Part shown: positions 58,505-64,000 of the stretch, one piece after another
How the letters are laid out: each line of letters starts with the position of its first letter
Numbering within the stretch: the first letter of the stretch is position 1
Source: Prasinococcaceae sp. CCMP 1430
Taxonomy: Eukaryota; Prasinodermophyta; Palmophyllophyceae; Prasinococcales; Prasinococcaceae
Length of the DNA stretch: 64,000 nucleotides
Reading direction: 5' to 3'
Assembly (NCBI GenBank): GCA_013416795.1
Contig: RQSC01001135.1
Span: forward strand, 27,312 to 91,311
Position numbers and translations under genes: made by a program
Notes under the pieces: model-generated
The model's database searches: none
What the model saw: only the letters and a program-made list of their open reading frames with translations
Told to the model about the DNA's origin: nothing

Positions 58505-59484
58505 TCGCGTTTTTTCGAATGCGGTCTCGAATCATTGCAGCCAGCCCATCTTAATCCCCGCGGCGCGCCGGCCATCACTGGAGCGTTTGTGTGATGAGGA
58601 CGGAGGTTTAGACTTGGGAGGGCTGTTGCGTACCAAATTGGGGGGCGGCAAATCGCTATTGTCAAATACCGCGACGAGCCGCTCCACATTGCCGCAACGG
58701 TCGCACAGGCACCTTCGACGCGACTGCCCGCGTTGCTCCCGAGGGGCGAGGCGCCACGTCTGCGAGGCAGCGACCGCTGAGGCGGACCCAAAAATCCTGC
58801 GTTCCGGTCGGTCGATCCATTTGCGTGTTGACGCAAATGCATGGGCAGGCAGCAAGTTTCGTGCTTGTTTCCCCCCCCTCGGATTGGTCACACAACGGGC
58901 TGACGTGGACGTTTCCACGGCGACGAGCCTTCCGAGACCGGTCGCCGCACCTGCGACGTGTTCCGTCTCGATCGCTCGACCGGTCGCTCCCCGGTGCACC
59001 TACAGGCGTCAGATCCGCCAGGCGCGGCCAGACGCTGGCGTGCGTGTCGATATTTGATGGTGCGAGGCGCCGCCGCGGGGCTTCGCCAACCTGTCGCGTC
59101 GCGTCTGTGCGGCGCGTGGCGGGGCGTACTCATGAATCGCGCACTCATAGAGCGACGCGCTGTGAGGCGCCCAAATAGCGCACGGGGCGCGCTCCCGTAA
59201 CTGTCAGTCAGGGCGTGTGCCAGGCACACGCCGCGCGTGCCGGCGCCGTGCCGGGCGCGCGCGCACAATTTTTCGGCTGCCGGAGAATTTGCGATCCTTT
59301 TTATCTTGTTTCAGATAGGATTTGCGCATCGCTGGAATTTTTGGTGGTGCAGGTTTGGCATGGCGCCGCCGGCGGCTGGCTGCGGTGGCGGCCGGTGCGG
59401 AGCGGCGTCGCCCAGCCGAGTCACTCCACGCGCACACATCGCAGCTCCCGCCCCGCAAGACCCCTTCCTCCTTCGATCGTCACG
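58505..59484. other. Divergent intergenic region
   Basis: About 980 bp upstream of the fasciclin pair. It contains a GCGCCGCGCA repeat (58438-58490) and lower-GC sequence (58540-58690), and the segment 59296-59360 carries GGAATTTTTGGTGGTGCAGG, which recurs upstream of the second fasciclin copy. No gene is seen. Confidence 0.45.
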
Positions 59485-60628
59485 ATGTCCCGCCTGGCTA
59501 CCGCAGCCTGCGCCGCGGCCGCGTGCTTCGCGCTCGCGCCCACCCCCTCGGTGGTCGCCGAGAAGCCCACGCTGGTCGGTGCGCTCACTGGCAGCACCGA
59601 GCCCACCTTCGGCACGCTGGCCGCCGCGCTCGGGGCGGCGGGCCTCGTCGACACCTTCGACGATCCCACGGCCGGTCCCTTCACCGTCTTCGCGCCCACC
59701 GACGAGGCGTTCGCCACGACGCTCGGCGCGCTGGACATCGCGCCTGAGGCGCTCCTCGCCGACGTCCCGGTGAGTGCCGACCGCGCGGTGTCGCGATAGC
59801 ATGCCACATTTCTTAACACGGGCGGGTGCGGCCTGCGATGATCGGCTTGATCGTGATGGCGTCGCTGACCCTCGCTGCCTTGTCGCCGACGACCGATGCC
59901 CATCAACAGACCCTCACCTCGATCCTGACCAACCATGTGGTCGAGGGCGCCTTCAAGGCCGAGGACTTGGTGCCGCTGGCCCCCACCACCGTGACGACCC
60001 TCGCGGGCTTCCCGCTCGTGTTCGACGTGATGGAGGGCGGCGGCGCCACGATCGGTGGCATCGAGATCCTCGCGACTGACGTGGAGGCCTCCAACGGTGC
60101 GTGTTGTCGCGCACCGCGCGCGAGGGCATGGAGACATGCGTGCCACACGTGGCTGACAGCGCTATATCACCGCACCAATCCTCCGTGTGGGCACCTGTGC
60201 TCCACGCTTGTTCCCTCCTCCTTTCCTTTCCTTTGCTCCTCGCGGCGTTTGTCATCTCCCGGCGCTCAGGCATCGCGCACGTGATTGGCGGCATCCTCAT
60301 CCCCCCGTCACCCGTCGCCGTCGCCGACAGCCCGCTCCCCGCCTCCGAGGAGGGCGAGGGCGAGGAGGGCGAAGGCGAGGAGGGCGCTGTCCCCGAGGAG
60401 GAGGGCTCGTCCGAGGGCGAGGAGGGCGCTGTCCCCGAGGAGGAGGGCTCCTCCGAGGGCGAGGAGGGCGCCGTCCCCGAGGAGGAGGGCTCCTCCGAGG
60501 GCGAGGAGGGCGCTGTCCCCGAGGAGGAGGGCGCCACGCCTGTGGAGGAGGGCGCCTCCGAGGGCGAGGAGGGCGCCGTCCCCGAGGAGGAGGGCGCCAC
60601 GCCTGCGGAGGAGGGCGCTACGGAGTAG
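59485..60628 (+). CDS. Fasciclin (FAS1) domain protein with acidic repeat tail, copy A
   Basis: Three exons, 59485-59769, 59910-60096 and 60270-60628 (introns 140 and 173 bp, phases 0 and 1), encode 276 residues. Residues 1-25 are a signal peptide (MSRLATAACAAAACFALAPT). One FAS1 domain follows: TFGTLAAALGAAGLVDTF, GPFTVFAPTDEAFATTL (FAS1 H1 box), LTSILTNHVVEGAFKAEDL and GIAHVIGGILIPP (H2 box with FAS1-typical I-H-V-I and I-L-P-P). FAS1 proteins are extracellular or cell-surface adhesion proteins. The C-terminus is a Glu/Gly-rich repeat tail (EEGAVPEEEGSSEG repeats) ending ATE, with no GPI-type hydrophobic end. Copy B starts 2.2 kb downstream. Confidence 0.93.
60346..60620 (+). repeat. Minisatellite encoding the acidic FAS1 tail
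   Basis: About eight imperfect in-frame units of 36-42 bases built on GAGGAGGGCGCTGTCCCCGA and GAGGAGGGCTCCTCCGAGG encode EEGAVPEEEGSSEG and the later EEGATPVEEGAS variants. The frame is kept by unit lengths divisible by three. Such tracts change length easily. Confidence 0.8.
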
Positions 60629-61677
60629 AGCGCACCGTGGCTCTGATCGTCACCGACGCTGTCGCGACGGGAGGCACATGCACAGACCGTACAAGCATGC
60701 ATGTCAGTGCGCGTCACAGCTAGCTAGCACGCAGCATCCCTTTAAAAGGTTGCGCGTCACAGCTAGCACGCAGCACCCCTTGATGACATTCAATTCGGCA
60801 TCGGTAAGTAAGGGATGACTTCTCGCTGATCCGATGCTTGACTGGTGGACGAGGAACGCGATCATGCGCCACCCCGCAGCAGGGAGCTACAGTTGATGGC
60901 ACGCAGCCAACTTTTTCCGCGTTTGTGTGAGGCTGGTCGTGCTGTGGTCGACGTGGACGCGCGAGGTGCTTACCAGCACTTTCCCCCGACCTCCCCATTT
61001 CCTCAACTCGATTGCTTGCGATCGGGCTCTCCGATCCGTTCCCGCCGTACCTAGCGCAAGAGGGTATGAAAATGGGACCAAGCGGATCGACGGGTTCGAT
61101 CGACAGGCCAGCCCTCATCACACGGTTTGTCGCGTCGGCCAATCGATGTGCGCTGGCACGCGTGACCACCCAATCACTGGAAAGCGCCAGAAATAGGAGC
61201 CGTCGATACCGGCGCGCCTAGTACTCGCCAACCATGCCCGACGCACGCCCTTGCTCACTCATTGAGTGGCGCGCACTTTCCGGCGGCGGCGCGCGCAACG
61301 TGGGGTCCGCGGCGCGCGCGCGATCCCGGTGGCGCACCGCGGGCACAGCGATGCCGCATAAAACAGCACCCTGTGGGCTCGCGATGCCCGTGCTGAGGAA
61401 GCGCCCGCAATTTACGAGACAGGTGGAAGGTCGACACGCGCGCTCGTGCCTCGGAATCGACAGCAGGGTATCGTGGCGGCGCGAGGGCCCCTGGGGTCGC
61501 GCGCGCTTCATCCATCCGCGGACCTCTGAAATGTTTGGCAGGCTGGAATTTGTTGGTGCAGGGCGCGCGCGCCGGTGGCAAGCTTCGGCGTCGGCCAGGG
61601 CAGAGCGGCCCCGTCTCCGCGCGCCACTCGACGCGCACACATTGCAGCTCCCGCCCCTCAAACCTTCCATCGTCACA
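60629..61677. other. Spacer between the two fasciclin copies
   Basis: About 1 kb with no gene. A short direct duplication (GCGTCACAGCTAG...CACGCAGCA, at about 60712 and 60752) lies just after copy A. The segment 61610-61675 (CGACGCGCACACATTGCAGC and the following sequence) matches the 5' flank of copy A. Confidence 0.55.
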
Positions 61678-62630
61678 ATGTCCCGCCTCGCCGCCGCAGC
61701 CTGCTGCGCCGCCGCGTGCTTCGCGCTCGCGCCCACCCCCTCCGTGGTCGCGCAGGCTCCCACGCTCGTCGGCGCGCTCACTGGCAGCACCGATCCGACC
61801 TTTTCCACGCTGGCCGCCGCGCTCGGGGCGGCGGGCCTCGTCGACACCTTCGACGATCCCACGGCCGGTCCCTTCACCGTCTTCGCGCCCACCGACGAGG
61901 CGTTCGCCACGACGCTCGGCGCGCTGGACATCGCGCCTGAGGCGCTCCTCGCCGACGTCCCGGTGAGTGCCGACCGCGCGGTGTCGCGATAGCAATCATG
62001 GCATGCCACATTTCTTAACACGAGTGTGCTGCGCAGGCGACGACCATGCTGGCGATGCTGACCCTTGCTGCCGATGCCTCATCGCCCACGGGCAACGATG
62101 CCCATCAACAGACCCTCACCACGATCCTGACCAACCATGTGGTCGAGGGCGCCTTCAAGGCCGAGGACTTGGTGCCGCTGGCCCCCACCACCGTGACGAC
62201 CCTCGCGGGCTTCCCGCTCGTGTTCGACGTGATGGAGGGCGGCGGCGCCACGATCGGTGGCATCGAGATCCTCGCGACGGACGTGCTCGCCTCCAACGGT
62301 GCGTCCCTCGTGCGACGTGCGCGCTGGCGCGTGGCGTCGCGTGACCGAAGCTGGAGCTGTCTCAATCGGTATGAGACGTGCGTGTCACATGTGGCTGACG
62401 GCGCCACGCCACTGCGCACATTCTCTGCCCGGCTCCCTGCCGCCGCGCGCGCGCGCCTTTGTTGGCGCGTGGGCACCCCTCCGCGCTCGCGCCCTCAACC
62501 TTTCCTTCGCTGCTCGCTCCGCGCGGCGTGTGCGTTCACTGGGCGCACAGGCGTCGCGCACATCATCGCAGGCATCCTTCTCCCGCCCTCGCCGCCTGTC
62601 GCCGACGGCCCGCTCCCCGCCGCCGAATGA
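61678..62630 (+). CDS. Fasciclin (FAS1) domain protein, copy B, tail lost by frameshift
   Basis: Three exons, 61678-61962, 62112-62298 and 62551-62630 (introns 149 and 252 bp), encode 183 residues. Exon 1 and exon 2 have exactly the lengths of copy A (285 and 187 bases) and are nearly identical. The FAS1 boxes are intact (GPFTVFAPTDEAFATTL, LTTILTNHVVEGAFKAEDLV, GVAHIIAGILLPPSP). In exon 3 one extra base in GCCGAATGAGGGC, compared with TCCGAGGAGGGC in copy A, brings an immediate TGA after PLPAAE. The acidic tail sequence (62631-62715) is still readable in the next frame as EGDEGAVPEEEGSSEGEEG, then stops. The gene may give a tailless secreted protein. The introns have diverged more than the exons. 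Confidence 0.9.
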
Positions 62631-62715
62631 GGGCGAAGGCGATGAGGGCGCTGTCCCCGAAGAGGAGGGCTCCTCCGAGGGCGAGGAGGGCGCCGCCACG
62701 GGCGGTGACAAGTAG
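62631..62715 (+). pseudogene. Out-of-frame remnant of the acidic FAS1 tail of copy B
   Basis: Read in the frame shifted by one base, this stretch encodes EGDEGAVPEEEGSSEGEEG then AATGGDK and a stop, matching copy A's tail but with only one repeat unit. Its preserved coding pattern suggests the shift is recent or a sequencing error. Confidence 0.8.
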
Positions 62716-63119
62716 GGCGCACCGTGGCGCTGATCGCCAGTGATGCCGTCGCGAGACACATGCGCGCACCATACAAGCATCGCATGTCACAGCGCAGACG
62801 CAAAAAGCTATTTTAACACCATTACAGTATTGTCCGGGACGTGAGCTCTGCTGCTGCGCAGCTGTGCCAGCGGCGTGGCGCGGCACGGCGCACTCCGCAG
62901 CGCCACGGCCACGGCCGCGCGGGGCGCGGCCCCGAAACAGAGCTGCGCGAACCCAGAGAAAAGCTCATCGCCGGAGCGAACTGGCGCGGCCGAATCCACA
63001 GACAGACAGGGCTCCCGCCGCGCATCCGAACGGGCCGCACGCTCGCGGCGGCGGCGCGCGCGGCGGCGACCAACCACGCTGCGACCTCGCCCCCGCTCCC
63101 CCCTCCCCCGCCCCCACGG
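62716..63119. other. Intergenic spacer upstream of NAT9
   Basis: No gene seen. GC-rich, with an AT-rich start (AAGCTATTTTAACACCATT, about 62807-62825) that may be the 3'-end signal of copy B. Confidence 0.45.
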
Positions 63120-63781
63120 ATGAGCGCGCGCGGCGGCGGCGCGCGCGTGCGCCTGCGGCCGCTGCGAGCGTCCGACGCAACCGTGTACGCGGCGTGGATG
63201 GCCGACGACGAGCTGCGCGAGCTGACGGGCACCGAGGAGCCGCTCACCGAGGACGACGTGATCGGCGCGGCGCGCATGGCGGAGGCGGACGAGGGCGTCG
63301 CCGCGTTCGTCGTGCTGACCGCCGACGGCGACGGCGCTGAGGGCAGCGCCGAGTGGACGATGGTGGGCGACGTCAACATCAGGATGAACGATCCGGACGA
63401 TCCGCGGCGAGCCGAGGTCGACGTCATGGTCGCCGAGCGCTCGGCGCGACGCAAGGGCGTCGCCGCCGCCGCTGTGCGCGCGGCGCTCGCGCACGGCACG
63501 CAGCGCATGGGCGCGGGAAGCTTCGTCGCCAAGGTGCGAGGGTGGCCTGGTTGGACTGGCGGCGCGCGGGCGCGCGGCTCCGCGGCGTGCTGACGCTCCG
63601 CCGGCGCGCGCGCCGCCAGATAAAGGACGGCAACGAGCCCTCGCGGCGCCTGTTCGAGCGCCTCGGCTTCCGGCTGCTCAAGCACGTCGCCGTCTTCTCC
63701 GAGGCGCACTGGGTGCTGGACGGCGGCCCCGAGCTCGACCACGCGCGTCGCGCCGAGCTCGACGAGGTATCTGTTGTATGA
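63120..63781 (+). CDS. NAT9: NAT9-like GNAT acetyltransferase
   Basis: Exons 63120-63533 and 63620-63781 join in phase 0 (86-bp GTGCGA...GCCAG intron), giving 191 residues. The N-terminus has RLRPLRASDATVYAAWM and DDELRELTGTEEPLTEDD. The acetyl-CoA region MVGDVNIRMNDPDDPRRAEV then DVMVAERSARRKGVAAAAVR has the GNAT Arg/Gln-x-x-Gly-x-Gly/Ala pattern. The end EPSRRLFERLGFRLLKHVAV, VFSEAHWVLDG matches NAT9, a family near N-terminal/tubulin acetyltransferases whose substrate is still debated. Length agrees with human NAT9 (about 200). The exon junction sits after FVAK, before IKDGNEPS. Confidence 0.88.
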
Positions 63782-63856
63782 CACTTGTATTGTACGTTAC
63801 ATGCACTCGGCGGCCGTCGTTGGGATGCCTTCTCGCTCTCGCGAGGAAGGTTGTGG

Positions 63857-64000
63857 CTAGCCAGCTCCGTCCAGGGCGCCCCCGTCGCTGCCGGCGGAGT
63901 CGGCGCGCGCGCCGCGTCTGCCGCTGCCGCTCGCGGCGACGCTCGCGACGGCGGCCTCCACCTGTGCGGTGGCCTCGGCGGTCGCTCGCCGCGCCTCGTG
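63857..64000 (-). CDS. 3' end of a further gene running off the window
   Basis: Forty-seven codons open on the minus strand before a TAG stop (63859-63857), running off the window edge: HEARRATAEATAQVEAAVAS, then a Gly/Ser/Ala/Arg-rich end closing LDGAG. The first 20 residues are helical, possibly coiled coil. Its stop faces the NAT9 stop 75 bp away, the usual convergent spacing here. The family is unknown. Confidence 0.45.
   Translation of the reverse strand, partial: HEARRATAEATAQVEAAVASVAASGSGRRGARADSAGSDGGALDGAG

Overview
This window is GC-rich nuclear DNA from a unicellular photosynthetic eukaryote. The evidence is: GT-AG spliceosomal introns in many genes; plant-type TTTAGGG telomere repeats; genes for SIN3, HUS1, TM9SF, CLEC16A, TRM5, CWC27, SWC5 and EH-domain proteins; and plastid-associated genes (RbcX, a lycopene cyclase fragment, a fatty-acid desaturase with a transit-like leader). 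Codon third positions are almost all G or C, and proteins are rich in Ala, Arg and Gly. The exact lineage (haptophyte, pelagophyte, chlorophyte or other) cannot be settled from this sequence. No rRNA, tRNA, CRISPR array or bacterial operon was seen.

The sequence is a draft scaffold. Single N characters at 7568, 19360, 25667, 27803, 29770 and 47409, a 769-base N gap (36189-36957) and a 646-base pure-C run (46763-47408) mark joins. Several genes are cut at or between these joins, so gene order across them is uncertain.

Layout. 1-7.5 kb: inverted telomere-type repeats, then SWC5/BCNT (+), a W2-domain protein (-), a PWWP-RRM protein (+) and DIM1 rRNA dimethylase (-). 7.6-19.3 kb: an acidic unknown protein (+), RbcX (-), a large unrecognised protein (+), a PlsC acyltransferase (-), a Gln/Ala-rich protein (+), a granulin-tailed papain-type protease (+) and a CtBP/ANGUSTIFOLIA-like protein (-). 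19.4-25.7 kb: tandem and inverted repeats, one lycopene cyclase exon, a RanBP2 zinc-finger protein, an armadillo-like protein (-), a thioredoxin-like membrane protein (+) and an ankyrin protein (-). 25.7-27.8 kb: a repeat-bounded block holding a Copia RNase H remnant and a tyrosine-recombinase remnant. 27.8-36.2 kb: CWC27 (+), glutamine synthetase III (-), an EH-domain protein (+), and TM9SF (-) whose 2.2-kb intron contains two other genes. 37-47 kb: CLEC16A (+), HUS1 (-), a small conserved protein (+), SIN3 (-) and TRM5 (-). 47.8-64 kb: a desaturase (+), a lysine-methyltransferase-like protein (-), an EF-hand protein (+), UDP-glucose dehydrogenase (-), two unknown proteins, a tandem pair of fasciclin genes (+), NAT9 (+) and the end of a further gene (-).

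The genes do not form one pathway. They are mostly housekeeping genes, alternately convergent and divergent and closely packed; one convergent pair has stops only 25 bp apart. Ordinary introns are about 86-350 bp. All begin GTG, and most donors read GTGCG rather than GTGAG. The most notable biology is the tandem fasciclin duplication in which one copy has lost its acidic tail by a one-base shift, the genes inside the TM9SF intron, and the mixed mobile-element block.
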